Positions 26,700 to 35,742 of a DNA stretch of 64,000 nt are shown here, in pieces. A program made the position numbers and the translations under genes. Position 1 is the first letter of the stretch. Each line of letters opens with the position of its first letter. The DNA comes from Rhizobium sp. CIAT894. GTDB taxonomy: Bacteria > Pseudomonadota > Alphaproteobacteria > Rhizobiales > Rhizobiaceae. Where the stretch lies: positions 2,483,001 through 2,547,000 of the forward strand of contig NZ_CP020947.1 of assembly GCF_000172795.2 (NCBI RefSeq), written 5' to 3'. Below the pieces are notes generated by a model. The model saw only the letters and a list, made by a program, of their open reading frames with translations, did not search any database and was not told the DNA's origin.

Positions 26700-27141
26700 A
26701 AGAACAAGCTGTCCGAGTAAAGGAATGAATGCCAGCCCCCTGCAAAGGTTGTATCTTCTCTTCCAAAAAGAGGTAATCACATTGTCGGCATTGGAATTTC
26801 TTTTCGCGACCTGTTGCGGCAACGCCAGCCGGCGGAGAAGCGGCCAACAGCGCCCGCCTGCACGATGGTGCTATCGATCAATCCAGCGCGGCTGAAAATT
26901 GAAGAGGGAGTTCATCGAGAAACGAGGTCGCCAAAAAGCCGACATGCGCAAGCAATGAGCCGCTTGCACGACCTGAAAACTCTGTCGAAAGACTAGCTTG
27001 AAGACTGGGCGTCAAAAACGCTGCAAGGACGGTCCGGCAGGGAAGACCGGACCCGTCCCCGTAGCTGATCGGAGGTCACTCGGATCAGAAACTGATTTGA
27101 AGTGCCCCCGGCCCGAAAACCGGGGGCATCCACTAAGTAGA
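26700..27141. other. Intergenic region between LysR and porin genes
   Basis: The 442-bp gap has no convincing gene. It holds a hairpin (GGTCCGG 27031-27037 with CCGGACC 27047-27053) and the porin terminator. Confidence 0.4.
27104..27127 (-). terminator. Terminator hairpin downstream of the porin gene
   Basis: GCCCCCGG (27104-27111) and CCGGGGGC (27120-27127) form a perfect 8-bp stem with an 8-nt loop, 15 bp past the porin stop. Confidence 0.7.
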
Positions 27142-28164
27142 TTAGAACGAACGCTGCAGACGGAAGTAGCCCGTCGTGGAGTCGTCGCCATCATCCGGAT
27201 CGAGGTACTGAACCGAGGCCTTGGCGTAGAAGTTGTCGACGATCTGGTAATCAACCGTCAGACCAACCTTCCAAGCATCGCCGAGACCATCGTAGTCGTC
27301 CGGAACGGCCTTGCCACCGCCGAAGTAGTTGCCGTAGTACTGAACGGCCGGGGTGATCTTCAGCTTGTCGGTTGCCTTGATAGCGTATTCGGCAGCGATA
27401 GCCCATTCAGCCGACGAGTAATAGGAGTTCGGGCCGGAAGAGTAGACGCCAGCGAGGCCGAGCGTGCCGGGGCCGATGTCAACTGTACCCATTGCGCGGA
27501 TTGCGCCATCTTCGTTGTCGAAGTCCCAGCCACCGGTAACCTGGTAGCTGAATGCGCCGGCAGTGCCACCAACGCCGAAGGCAACGCCAACGTTGTTGGC
27601 TTCTTCGCCAGTCTTGTAAACGCCATCTTCCAGTTCGTCGACGCTGAGGCCGGCGTAGAAGGTGCCGCTTTCATACTGATAACGGATGGAGTTGTGCAGC
27701 GTTACGACCGAGCCGATGTCGTCGGTTTCGCCGGAGAGGCCATCGTCCCACCAGCTGTAGAAGAGACCGGCGCGGAAGCCCGCGACGTCGAGGTAAGCGG
27801 AATCGAGAACGGCGTCCTGATCGGTGGCGTTGTCAGCATTGAACTGCATGACGATGACGCCGGTCAGCGGACCATACTCGGTGTCGCTCTTGGCCGTGAA
27901 CTGAACCTGACCGCGGGTAACTGCATCCCAGTCCGAATCGCCGCCGACGTCTTCGCCAACGTTAACCTGGAAACGGATGTAGCCTTCGATCTTGAGGCAG
28001 GTTTCGGTGCCCGGGATGTAGAAGTAGCCGGTGCCGTAAGCGTCGCAGACGCGAACATATTCAACCGGTTCCGGCTCAGCAGCAACAATAGCGTCAGCTG
28101 CAAGAACCGGCGTCGATGCAGCAAATGCTGCTGCTGATGCAAGCAAAACCATTCTGATGTTCAT
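27142..28164 (-). CDS. ropA: Outer-membrane porin, RopA/porin_2 family
   Basis: 340 residues. There is a signal peptide cleaved after about residue 22 (AASTPVLA). The porin_2 hallmarks VCDAYGTGYFYIPGTETCLK (with its cysteine pair) and IEGYIRFQVNVGEDVGG follow, and alternating beta strands run to a C-terminal phenylalanine (FRLQRSF), the usual outer-membrane assembly signal. Rhizobia carry several paralogues, so the exact copy (ropA1, ropA2 and so on) is not certain. AAAGGAATGG lies ahead of the ATG at 28164. Codon use looks strongly biased, as expected for a major protein. Confidence 0.92.
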   Translation of the reverse strand: MNIRMVLLASAAAFAASTPVLAADAIVAAEPEPVEYVRVCDAYGTGYFYIPGTETCLKIEGYIRFQVNVGEDVGGDSDWDAVTRGQVQFTAKSDTEYGPLTGVIVMQFNADNATDQDAVLDSAYLDVAGFRAGLFYSWWDDGLSGETDDIGSVVTLHNSIRYQYESGTFYAGLSVDELEDGVYKTGEEANNVGVAFGVGGTAGAFSYQVTGGWDFDNEDGAIRAMGTVDIGPGTLGLAGVYSSGPNSYYSSAEWAIAAEYAIKATDKLKITPAVQYYGNYFGGGKAVPDDYDGLGDAWKVGLTVDYQIVDNFYAKASVQYLDPDDGDDSTTGYFRLQRSF

Positions 28165-28830
28165 TTACCAATCCATTCCTTTGTCGATCGGGGCTGGCTT
28201 CCAATCGGGTAGTCGATTTGAAGCCGGCCCAGTTTGAACAGCCATCTCGGCGTGCGGATCGATCGAACCGCCAAACCGTCATCCCACACGCTGCGTTATC
28301 AAGCAATTCTCGATACACGTGAGATGGGCCTACCGAAGCCACTTTCCCCGTAGCCGTGATTTTTATACAACAATTTCAATTATTTAGACGGAAAACAGCA
28401 CGAGCGGCCCTGCGACGGAAATCATCCATCGCAAGCCGCAAACGCTATACACAGTTCGTCAAATTCTTCACCGTTCGACTCCCGTCGAACATAAAGGTGA
28501 AGCGCATAAACTCTACCGCCGGCTAATCAACACATACAAGGCAGCAGTTTAGAACATGGTGTCCTGAATTCGATACCAATGAGACAAAATGATGACGCAC
28601 CACTCACCGGTCGTTGATAAGCATAGCCTTATATTCGTTACCAGGCTATTTATTTTTGAGAGTTTGGCACGATTTGAGCGTTTTTTCGCTATTTCCAGGG
28701 CTTTTCTACAGTCGCGACCATATTCTGCCTCACCCTGCGCTTCCCAGATCGTTCAAATGTGGCCGGATTGCCTTCGGGCAGCTCAATCCTCGCGCAATTG
28801 TGGCGTGCGGCAGCAGGCCGCACGCTGCCT
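28165..28830. other. Long AT-rich upstream region of the porin gene
   Basis: The 666 bp between the Lrp stop and the porin start contain no convincing ORF. The part at 28340-28700 is markedly AT-rich, with a TATAAA-type element on the minus strand near 28360, which would give a porin leader of nearly 200 nt. Such leaders are common targets of trans-acting small RNAs, but none is identified here. Confidence 0.4.
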
Positions 28831-29319
28831 TCAATCCTCGTTGGATTTGGCATTCTCCAGAATCATGTAGTCGAGCGGCAGCTGCGTCGAATACTTGATC
28901 TGCTCCATCGCAAAGGCGGAAGAAACGTCACGAATCTCGATCTTGGCGATCATGCGCTTGTAGAAAGCGTCATAGGCGGCGATATCGGGCACGACGACTC
29001 GCAGGAGATAGTCGACATCCCCGCTCATCCGGTAGAATTCGACCACTTCGGGGAATTCGGCAACCACCTCGGAAAAGCGTCGCAGCCATTCGATCGAATG
29101 TGTGGCAGTGCGAATCGACACGAAGACCGTGACTTTGGTGTTGACCTTCTCGGGATCAAGGATGGCGACTCGCCGCTTGATGACGCCGTCTTCCTCCATC
29201 TTCTGGATGCGCCGCCAGCACGGCGTCGTCGAAAGCCCGACTTTCTTGGCGAGATCGGCCACGGCAAGGGTCGAATCTTCTTGCAGCAGACGCAGTATTT
29301 TGCGGTCGAGGCGGTCCAT
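28831..29319 (-). CDS. Lrp/AsnC-family transcriptional regulator
   Basis: 162 residues. The N-terminal helix-turn-helix (LDRKILRLLQEDSTLAVADL, KKVGLSTTPCWRRIQKMEED) and the RAM effector domain (FPEVVEFYRMSGDVDYLLRV) are both intact. ATG 29319 is used; a GTG two codons upstream (29325) sits closer to the AAGGA sequence and is an alternative. It resembles the branched-chain/aromatic amino acid-responsive Lrp group. Target unknown. Confidence 0.93.
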   Translation of the reverse strand: MDRLDRKILRLLQEDSTLAVADLAKKVGLSTTPCWRRIQKMEEDGVIKRRVAILDPEKVNTKVTVFVSIRTATHSIEWLRRFSEVVAEFPEVVEFYRMSGDVDYLLRVVVPDIAAYDAFYKRMIAKIEIRDVSSAFAMEQIKYSTQLPLDYMILENAKSNED

Positions 29320-29389
29320 GCGCACAACAGTCCTTTCGAATTATTTTTCTTTGTATAACGCGATTCCGCACAACGAAAAGAATTTTGTT

Positions 29390-30022
29390 TCAGGAAAGCA
29401 GTATTTTCGTCCGCCCGCGCAAGACCGGGAGAAGTTCGCCCTCAAACCAGGGATTACGCTTGAGCCAACCGCTGTTGCGCCAGCTGGGATGCGGCAGCGG
29501 CAGTACCGCCGGCAACCGGCCGGACAGCAGGCTGTCGCGCCATGCCCGCACGGTCTCGGTCATATTGCTCTGCTTTTCGTCAACCATATGCCAGGCCTGC
29601 GCATATTGACCGATGACCAGCACCAGTTCGATCTGCGGCATCGCCGAAATCACCCTCTGCCGCCAGAATGGCGCGCATTCGCGGCGCGGCGGCAGATCTG
29701 CGCCCTTGTCGTCGTAGCCGGGAAAGCAGAACCCCATCGGCACGATGGCGAATCGGTCGCGGTCGTAGAAGCTTGCCCTGTCGACGCCGAGCCAGGACCG
29801 CAACCGGTCGCCCGAGGCATCGTCAAACGGCAGGCCGCTCTCATGCACCCTGAGCCCCGGCGCCTGTCCGGCGATCAGGATGCGTGCCTTCGAGGAGATC
29901 ACCACCACCGGCCGCGGCTCGTGCGGCAGCCGATATTCAGGGCCTTTGCCCGGCATATCCCGACAGATGCGGCAGGAGGCGATTTCGCTCCTCAGCATCT
30001 CCAGGGTGGCTTCGTCGGTCAT
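29390..30022 (-). CDS. Uracil-DNA glycosylase superfamily protein
   Basis: 210 residues. Motif 1 is GQAPGLRVHESGLPF (residues 52-66), and motif 3 is LPLPHPSWRNSGWL near the C-terminus, the pattern of family-4/5-like uracil-DNA glycosylases in the UDG superfamily. There is a Cys pair at the N-terminus (SCRICRD), but a full four-cysteine iron-sulfur site is not evident, so activity is uncertain. Start ATG 30022; the nuclease gene ends 4 bp upstream, so the two are cotranscribed. Confidence 0.85.
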   Translation of the reverse strand: MTDEATLEMLRSEIASCRICRDMPGKGPEYRLPHEPRPVVVISSKARILIAGQAPGLRVHESGLPFDDASGDRLRSWLGVDRASFYDRDRFAIVPMGFCFPGYDDKGADLPPRRECAPFWRQRVISAMPQIELVLVIGQYAQAWHMVDEKQSNMTETVRAWRDSLLSGRLPAVLPLPHPSWRNSGWLKRNPWFEGELLPVLRGRTKILLS

Positions 30023-30026
30023 GTCT

Positions 30027-30584
30027 TTACTCCCACCCGGCGATTTGCCGGATGAAACGCAGGGGGCCGTCGAAGCTGGATTTGTGGCGCGCGTGATCGC
30101 GCACATCACGCGGCCGCTCGAAAGCCCCGGCCCAAAGGCCCGCCTTCGCGGCCCTCGCCTCGGCCTCCTCCTTGCCATAGCCGCCATAGGAGATGGCCAT
30201 GCCCCGGCGCACCATGGCGGCATTGATGTCACCACCCGCCTCGCTTCGGCAGACGACAAGCAGCCTGTCGTACCGGTCGCGCCGGCTGCCCTGGCAAAGC
30301 GTTCCCGATGCCAGGACCATGCTCTGCAGCGCCTCGCGCGCCGCGCGCCCGCAAGCCCAGGTCTTCCCCGCCCGTTCGCAGCTCTGGTGGAGCTCCGGTG
30401 CATCGATGCCTTCGAGGCGCAAACGTTCGTCTCCCAATATCAAACTGTCGCCGTCGGCAGCATGAAAAGCGCCAGCACGCTCGATTCTCGCTGCGTCGTT
30501 GAGCTTGGCGGCAATCAGCGCCAGGAGCGCCAGCAGGGCAAAAGCGATCACGCCGTCGCGAATCAGGCGCAGGCCCCGTGTCAC
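30027..30584 (-). CDS. Membrane-anchored thermonuclease-like (SNase) protein
   Basis: 185 residues. One N-terminal hydrophobic segment (residues about 12-27, signal or anchor) precedes a staphylococcal-nuclease-like domain with AADGDSLILGDERLRLEGID, the APELHQSC segment and RDRYDRLLVVC, where the catalytic Arg-Glu-Arg equivalents fall. The C-terminal VRRGMAISYGGYG segment is typical of SNase repeats in rhizobial exported nucleases. The start is GTG 30584 with GGAGG 7 nt upstream. It runs directly into the UDG-like gene. Confidence 0.87.
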   Translation of the reverse strand: MTRGLRLIRDGVIAFALLALLALIAAKLNDAARIERAGAFHAADGDSLILGDERLRLEGIDAPELHQSCERAGKTWACGRAAREALQSMVLASGTLCQGSRRDRYDRLLVVCRSEAGGDINAAMVRRGMAISYGGYGKEEAEARAAKAGLWAGAFERPRDVRDHARHKSSFDGPLRFIRQIAGWE

Positions 30585-30690
30585 GCTTTCGCCTCCTTAA
30601 AAAACAAATCCTTGGCAAAGATGGCAAACATCTTCTTAAGAATTGCCGGTTAAGCTCTTATCCACCCTGGGATGAAGTTTCAACGTGCAC

Positions 30691-32226
30691 ATGAGTACCG
30701 GCGTAAGCACATCGACCGACAAGATTATCGTCGACAGGTCGCGCAGTCACCGCAACAAGGCCGTTTCCAAGGCCGTGCGGCAGACGCGCGAACGTCTTCA
30801 GTCCGGCCATGCGTCCAATTCCTCCTTCGACCGCGACGTGCTCAAGATGTATGTGACGTCGATGCTGCAGGGCGCGACGATCATGCCGCTCTTCGTCGTC
30901 ATCATCACCGCCCTCGGCGTCTATTTCACTCAAAACACGCAATTGCTTTTCTGGGCGCTGCTGACGCTCACCTGTCACGCCGGCAATATCCTGCTAGCGC
31001 GGCGTGCACGTCGGCAGGAAATCACCTCCGAGAACGCCCGCAAATGGCGCCGCCTTCTGCTGCTCGGCCAGTTCCTGCTCGGCTGCTGCTGGGCCATCTT
31101 CGCGCTGCAGGGCTGCGATAGCTGCGAGCCGTCGAGCTTCATCCTCTATAAGGGTGCGACCCTGTTGATCGCTCTCTCCGTCACGGCGATGTCGAACTTC
31201 ATGCTGACGCCTGCCGTGCTCGTCGCCTTCGCGCCGGCGATTCTGGCACTCGCCGCCAAGAGCGGCCTGTCGCGCGACCTGCTCGAAATCAGCCTGACGG
31301 GCGCCTTCACCACCACCGTCGTCTTCTTCAATTATATCAGCGACCGGCTCTTCAAGTCGAACCTCAAGATCCTTTCCTACCAGTCGGAGAAGGATGATCT
31401 GATCGCCGAGCTCGAGGTGGCGAAATCGATGTCGGACGAGGCCCGCCGCCGCGCCGAGGAGGCAAACCTCGCCAAATCCCGCTTTCTCGCCTCCATGTCG
31501 CACGAGCTCAGAACCCCGCTCAACGCCATTCTCGGTTTCTCCGAAGTGATGTCGGCGGAAGTCATGGGGCCGCTCGCCAATCCGACCTACAAGGAATATG
31601 CCGGCGATATCCACCGCTCAGGCCAGCATCTACTCGATCTCATCAACGAGATCCTCGACCTTTCCCGCATCGAGGCCGGCAAATACGAGCTGAGCGAGGA
31701 GGCGATCTCGCTTCTCGATATCACCTAAGATTGCATCGGCATGGTCCAGTTGCGCGCCCGCGCCAAGAACATCGCCATTTCGGATCAATTCGAGAGGCAG
31801 CTGCCGGCCATCTGGGCAGACGAGAAGTCAATGCGCCAGGTGGTGCTCAACCTTCTCTCCAATGCCGTCAAGTTCACGCCGCAAGGCGGCGAAATCCACG
31901 TCAAGGTCGGCTGGACGGCCGGCGGCGGACAATACATTTCGATCAAGGACAACGGTCCCGGCATTCCGGAAGAAGAGATCCCCATCGTGCTCTCGGCCTT
32001 CGGTCAGGGCTCGATCGCCATCAAGAGCGCTGAACAGGGCACCGGCCTCGGCCTGCCGATCGTCCAGGCGATCCTTGCCAAGCATGACGGGCAGTTCTTG
32101 TTGAAATCGAAGCTGCGCGAAGGCACCGAGGTTATCGCCATCCTGCCCGCCAAGCGCGTTCTGCAGAGCCTGCCAGCCGTCGAAGAAGCTCATGCCGTCG
32201 CTCGCAAGCGCCGGAGCTTTGCCTGA
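30691..32226 (+). pseudogene. Sensor histidine kinase interrupted by an in-frame TAA
   Basis: One continuous reading frame of 512 codons is broken only by TAA at 31726-31728. Before it: a soluble N-terminus, about five membrane segments (residues 55-210), a coiled coil and the HisKA domain with H-box SMSHELRTPLNAILGFSE. After it, in the same frame from ATG 31741: N-box LNLLSNAVKFTP, G1 DNGPGIPEEE and G2 GTGLGLPIV of the ATPase domain. The context ...LLDIT-stop-DCIGMVQLRA is otherwise unbroken PdhS/PleC-type kinase, so a GAA-to-TAA change is likely. It is either a pseudogene, a sequencing error or two separately translated halves. Confidence 0.85.
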
Positions 32227-32261
32227 TTCAGCCCGCGTGGTTTCGGCCGATCCAGTCTAAA

Positions 32262-32651
32262 TCAGGCGGGGCTGAAAAACAGGTGCTTGCCGAGAACGAA
32301 GCCGAGATAGAGGCAGCAGGCAGCGATCATGCAGGTCACTGCAAAGGAGCCGAGATCCTTGGCATGTTTGCCGACGATCGAAATCTCCGGTGAAATCCGG
32401 TCGATCACCTCTTCGACGGCGGTATTCATCGCCTCCATCGAAAACAGCCCGAGAAACAGCAGCACTGCGACGACGATTTCACCCGCGCTCGCCCCCACCA
32501 GCGCCAGCGTCGCCATCGAAACGACGAAGAAGCCGAGCTCCTGACGGAAGGCCGCCTCTTTCAGCACGCGCAGGAAACCCGCCCAGGAATAGCTCGCCGC
32601 GGCGATGAAATGCCGAAATCCGGTCTGCTTCGTCACCGCGGGCTTCGTCAA
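32262..32651 (-). CDS. dgkA: Diacylglycerol kinase, prokaryotic DgkA type
   Basis: 129 residues with three membrane helices; the catalytic segment EAMNTAVEEVIDRISPE and the preceding AAFRQELGFFVVSM are those of integral-membrane DgkA, which phosphorylates diacylglycerol from lipid and periplasmic glucan turnover. No ATG is available; TTG 32651 is chosen with AGGGGA 7 nt upstream. A longer reading frame from 32849 runs back through cobT and is an artefact. It lies 10 bp after the cobT stop on the same strand. Confidence 0.9.
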   Translation of the reverse strand: MTKPAVTKQTGFRHFIAAASYSWAGFLRVLKEAAFRQELGFFVVSMATLALVGASAGEIVVAVLLFLGLFSMEAMNTAVEEVIDRISPEISIVGKHAKDLGSFAVTCMIAACCLYLGFVLGKHLFFSPA

Positions 32652-32661
32652 GATCCATCCC

Positions 32662-33678
32662 CTAATGCTTGTTGGCCACACCCGCCTGGGCGAAAGTCGC
32701 CATGCCGGAATGGCAGGCGGCCGCCGCCTTGACGATGCCGGCGGCAAGAGCAGCCCCCGTGCCTTCGCCGAGCCGCATACCGAGCGCCAGAAGCGGCGTC
32801 TTGCCGAGCATCTCGATCGCGCGCAGATGTCCGGGCTCGCCGGAAACATGTCCGATCAGGCAATGGTCGAGCGCGGATGGATTGGCGGCCTTCAGGATAG
32901 CCGCAGCGGCCGTCGCGACATAACCGTCGATCAGCACCGGGATGCGCTCCATGCGGGCGGCAAGGATGGCGCCGGCCATGGCCGCGATCTCGCGGCCTCC
33001 GAGCCGCCGCATGATCTCGAGGGGATCGTCGAGATGATCGCTGTGCAGCGCCACCGCCTTTTCCACCGCCGCGATCTTGCGCTCCAGCATCTCGCCTTCC
33101 GAACCAGTGCCGGGTCCAACCCAGTCGCGCGCCGAACCGCCGTAGAGCGCGTAGTTGATCGCAGCGGCAATCGTCGTATTGCCGATACCCATTTCGCCGA
33201 TGCAGAGCAGGTCGGTGCCACCGGCAATCGCCTCCATGCCGAAGGCCATGGTGGCAGCGCAATCGCGCTCGGAAAGCGCAGCCTCCTCGGTGATGTCGCC
33301 TGTGGGATATTCAAGCGCCAGATCGAAGACTTTCAGCCCGAGATCATAGGCAACGCAGATCTGGTTGATCGCCGCACCGCCGGCCGCAAAATTCTCGACC
33401 ATCTGCTGCGTCACCGCGGGCGGAAAGGGCGTGATGCCCTGCCTGGTGACGCCGTGATTGCCGGCAAAGATTGCCACCAGCGGCCGGTTGACGGCGGGGG
33501 CGCGGCCCGTCCAGGCAGCAAGCCAGAAGGCGATTTCCTCGAGCCTTCCAAGCGCGCCCGGCGGCTTGGTCAGTTGCGCGTCGCGTTCGCGCGCGGTCAC
33601 CAGCGCGCGGGCATCCGGCCCCGGCAGGTCACGGAGCAGGGTACGGAAATCGTCGAACGGCAGGCCTGAAACGCTCAT
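32662..33678 (-). CDS. cobT: Nicotinate-nucleotide-dimethylbenzimidazole phosphoribosyltransferase
   Basis: 338 residues. KPPGALGRLEEIAFWLAAW, IFAGNHGVTRQGITPFP, GIGNTTIAAAINYAL and the C-terminal GMRLGEGTGAALA (probable catalytic Glu305) identify CobT (named CobU in the Pseudomonas denitrificans scheme), which makes alpha-ribazole phosphate for the lower ligand of cobalamin. It is divergent from cobS. No B12-box or cobalamin riboswitch is recognisable in the 187-bp gap 33679-33865. Confidence 0.96.
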   Translation of the reverse strand: MSVSGLPFDDFRTLLRDLPGPDARALVTARERDAQLTKPPGALGRLEEIAFWLAAWTGRAPAVNRPLVAIFAGNHGVTRQGITPFPPAVTQQMVENFAAGGAAINQICVAYDLGLKVFDLALEYPTGDITEEAALSERDCAATMAFGMEAIAGGTDLLCIGEMGIGNTTIAAAINYALYGGSARDWVGPGTGSEGEMLERKIAAVEKAVALHSDHLDDPLEIMRRLGGREIAAMAGAILAARMERIPVLIDGYVATAAAAILKAANPSALDHCLIGHVSGEPGHLRAIEMLGKTPLLALGMRLGEGTGAALAAGIVKAAAACHSGMATFAQAGVANKH

Positions 33679-33865
33679 CTGTGCGGTTTTCCTATGAATC
33701 CGGTATTCTTGTTTTCACGCAAACCACTTGTTTGCATCGAGCAAATCAGCTTCTTTGCGGATGGCAACTCTCTTAAAGCGGGCGGACGAGGCGAACAACT
33801 CCAAAAGCACCGCCGCGACCATAAGCCGAGACCACAAGCCGAAACCTCTGGCAGAACGAAGCAGA

Positions 33866-34648
33866 ATGAAGATCAAGGACCTTGCGGTCGATACCGCCCG
33901 CGCCGTCGCCTTCCTCAGCCGCATTCCCATGCCGCAGTCACTGTTCAAGACCTATGACGGCAGGCTCGGCCGGCTGGTGCGCGCCTTTCCCTTCGCCGGC
34001 ATCGTCATCGGCCTCGTCCCCGCACTCGCCCTGCTTCTGCTTTTGGGGCTGCGCGCCGATCCGCCGATGGCGGCCCTGATCGCGCTTTCCATCCAGGTCG
34101 TCGTCACCGGCGCACTGCACGAGGATGGCCTGGCCGATACGGCCGACGGCATCGGCGGCGGCAAGAGCCGCGAGCAGAGCCTCGAGATCATGAAGGACAG
34201 CCGGATCGGCACTTACGGCGCGATAGCGCTGATCCTCTCCTTCGCGATCCGAGCGGCAGCACTTGCCGCCATTGCCGGCCACGCCTCGCCGCTCACGTCG
34301 GCCCTTGCCATTCCCGCCGTCGCCGCGCTCAGCCGCGGCGCCATCGCCTGGCACTGGCAGTGGCTGCCGCCGGCCAAGGCCGATGGCGTCGCCGCCTCGA
34401 CCGGCCAGCCGGATGAAGCGGCGATGCAATTTGCCCTCGCCTCGGCCGGCCTCTTGGCGGCGCTTCTGATCTGGCCGGCCTTCGGTCTGCGGCCGCTGGT
34501 CGCCAGCCTGCTTGCCGCCGGCATCGCCGCACTTGCCTTTACCGCCTTCATCCGCCGCAAGCTTGCCGGCCACACCGGCGACACGCTGGGCGCGACGCAG
34601 CAAATTTGCGAAATCGCCGCGCTTTGCGCCCTTGCCACGGCTCTTTGA
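33866..34648 (+). CDS. cobS: Adenosylcobinamide-GDP ribazoletransferase
   Basis: 260 residues, polytopic. [15 protein letters not shown] (residues 85-99) is the CobS/CobV signature with metal-binding aspartates, and [15 protein letters not shown] and [10 protein letters not shown] follow. It joins alpha-ribazole with AdoCbi-GDP in the last steps of cobalamin assembly at the inner membrane. ATG 33866 gives the usual MKIKDLAVD opening; longer upstream readings lack homology. It is divergent from cobT and followed 9 bp later by the DUF1289 gene. Confidence 0.95.
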   Translation: MKIKDLAVDTARAVAFLSRIPMPQSLFKTYDGRLGRLVRAFPFAGIVIGLVPALALLLLLGLRADPPMAALIALSIQVVVTGALHEDGLADTADGIGGGKSREQSLEIMKDSRIGTYGAIALILSFAIRAAALAAIAGHASPLTSALAIPAVAALSRGAIAWHWQWLPPAKADGVAASTGQPDEAAMQFALASAGLLAALLIWPAFGLRPLVASLLAAGIAALAFTAFIRRKLAGHTGDTLGATQQICEIAALCALATAL

Positions 34649-34657
34649 AACTCCGAT

Positions 34658-34885
34658 ATGTCCTTCATGCAAACACCCTGCATTCACGTCTGCTCGCTGG
34701 ATTCAGCCACCGGATTTTGCGCCGGATGCGGCCGGACTCTTCAGGAAATCGGCAGCTGGGTGAGCTACTCCGACACCGAGCGGAGCCGGATCATGGTGTT
34801 GCTGCCAGCAAGGCTTGCAGCCGTCGCCGCGCTATCGAACCACATCGAAACAAGCCTCGCCAGCGGGCCGGAGCGGCCTTTATGA
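34658..34885 (+). CDS. DUF1289 small Cys-rich protein
   Basis: 75 residues. PCIHVCSLDSATGFCAGCGRTLQEI carries the four spaced cysteines (C-x3-C-x8-C-x2-C) of DUF1289, probably a small metal-binding domain. The stop overlaps the protease gene start by 4 bp. An in-frame ATG 9 bp downstream is an alternative start. Family function is unknown; in other alphaproteobacteria it also follows cobalamin genes. Confidence 0.9.
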   Translation: MSFMQTPCIHVCSLDSATGFCAGCGRTLQEIGSWVSYSDTERSRIMVLLPARLAAVAALSNHIETSLASGPERPL

Positions 34886-35583
34886 TCCGTTTGACCGTCT
34901 TCCTCGTCGTAATCGGCATCGGCCTTGCGCTGCTGATCGTCAACAATGACAGCAGCCGAATCCTCGGCCTGCAAAGCGATGACTTCGTTCGCGTCGTCTA
35001 TCTGCTGCCGATCGCGCTGATGCTGTCGGCCGGCATCTGGGCGCGCCGGAGCAGCGTCGGTGAAACGATGCGCCAAATGATGATCTGGCTGGTGATCATC
35101 CTGGCGCTCGTGACTGTCTATCTCTATCGCCAGGAAGCGCTCGGCGTCGGCAACCGGCTGCTCGCCGGCCTCGTTCCCGGCCGCGCCGTCGTCGTCACCA
35201 CAAGCGAAGGCGGCCAGGAGATCATCCTGCACAAGCTGCTGAACGGCCATTTCGAAGCCGATGTCGCCGTCAACGGCCAGACGATCGAGATGCTCGTCGA
35301 TACCGGCGCCAGCATGGTGGCGCTGTCCCACGAAGATGCCGAGCGGATCGGCATCGACCTCTCCCGGCTCACCTATTCCATGACCGTCATGACCGCCAAC
35401 GGCCGCGGCCGCGCAGCGCCCGTCACGCTCGACCAGGTGGCGATCGGCCCGATCGTCCGCAACAATGTCGCAGCCAGCGTCGCCGAGGACGGCCGGCTCG
35501 ACCAGAGCCTGCTCGGCATGAGCTTCCTGGAAACGCTGGGCTCGCTGCAGATGCAAACCGACGAACTCCGCATGCGGAATTGA
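34882..35583 (+). CDS. Membrane-anchored retropepsin-like aspartic protease (clan AA, TIGR02281-type)
   Basis: 233 residues. Three N-terminal membrane helices (about 4-21, 40-53, 66-82) precede a periplasmic single-lobe aspartic-protease domain with LVDTGASMVALS (catalytic Asp140) and the second hydrophobic-Gly element QSLLGMSFLETLGS. It matches the rhizobial clan-AA protease family of unknown substrate, expected to act as a dimer. It is coupled to the DUF1289 gene. Confidence 0.88.
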   Translation: MIRLTVFLVVIGIGLALLIVNNDSSRILGLQSDDFVRVVYLLPIALMLSAGIWARRSSVGETMRQMMIWLVIILALVTVYLYRQEALGVGNRLLAGLVPGRAVVVTTSEGGQEIILHKLLNGHFEADVAVNGQTIEMLVDTGASMVALSHEDAERIGIDLSRLTYSMTVMTANGRGRAAPVTLDQVAIGPIVRNNVAASVAEDGRLDQSLLGMSFLETLGSLQMQTDELRMRN

Positions 35584-35656
35584 ACCGGCGCAGCTTTACG
35601 CGGGCATTCGGATCTGTCACCTTCAAACGCAACAACAAGACCACAAAGAGCAACAA

Positions 35657-35739
35657 GAAACTCCTAGTCTGGTGGCACCGCATGTTCGACCGGGTTTCGC
35701 CTTCGGTGAGGCCTTGATCCCGGGTGCGACAGGAGTTTC
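35657..35739 (+). promoter_or_regulatory. Predicted structured leader sequestering the Shine-Dalgarno of the EamA-like gene
   Basis: GAAACTCCT (35657-35665) is perfectly complementary to AGGAGTTTC (35731-35739), which contains the ribosome binding site 3 nt ahead of the ATG at 35743. Inside the 65-nt loop, GCACC (35675-35679) pairs with GGTGC (35723-35727), CCGGG (35690-35694) with CCCGG (35719-35723), and TCGCC (35697-35701) with GGTGA (35705-35709). The nested stems look like a cis-regulatory RNA rather than chance. I could not match it to a known riboswitch class. Confidence 0.5.
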
Positions 35740-35742
35740 GCG

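Noticed and set aside
26814..26996. Small plus-strand frame between LysR and porin genes
   Set aside because: Arg/Pro/Ser-rich translation, no ribosome binding site and no family resemblance.
31741..32226. Independent 161-residue ATPase gene
   Set aside because: It is the in-frame continuation of the interrupted kinase, without a ribosome binding site; treated as part of the pseudogene.
33679..33865. Cobalamin riboswitch between cobT and cobS
   Set aside because: No B12-box or riboswitch core could be recognised in the 187-bp gap.
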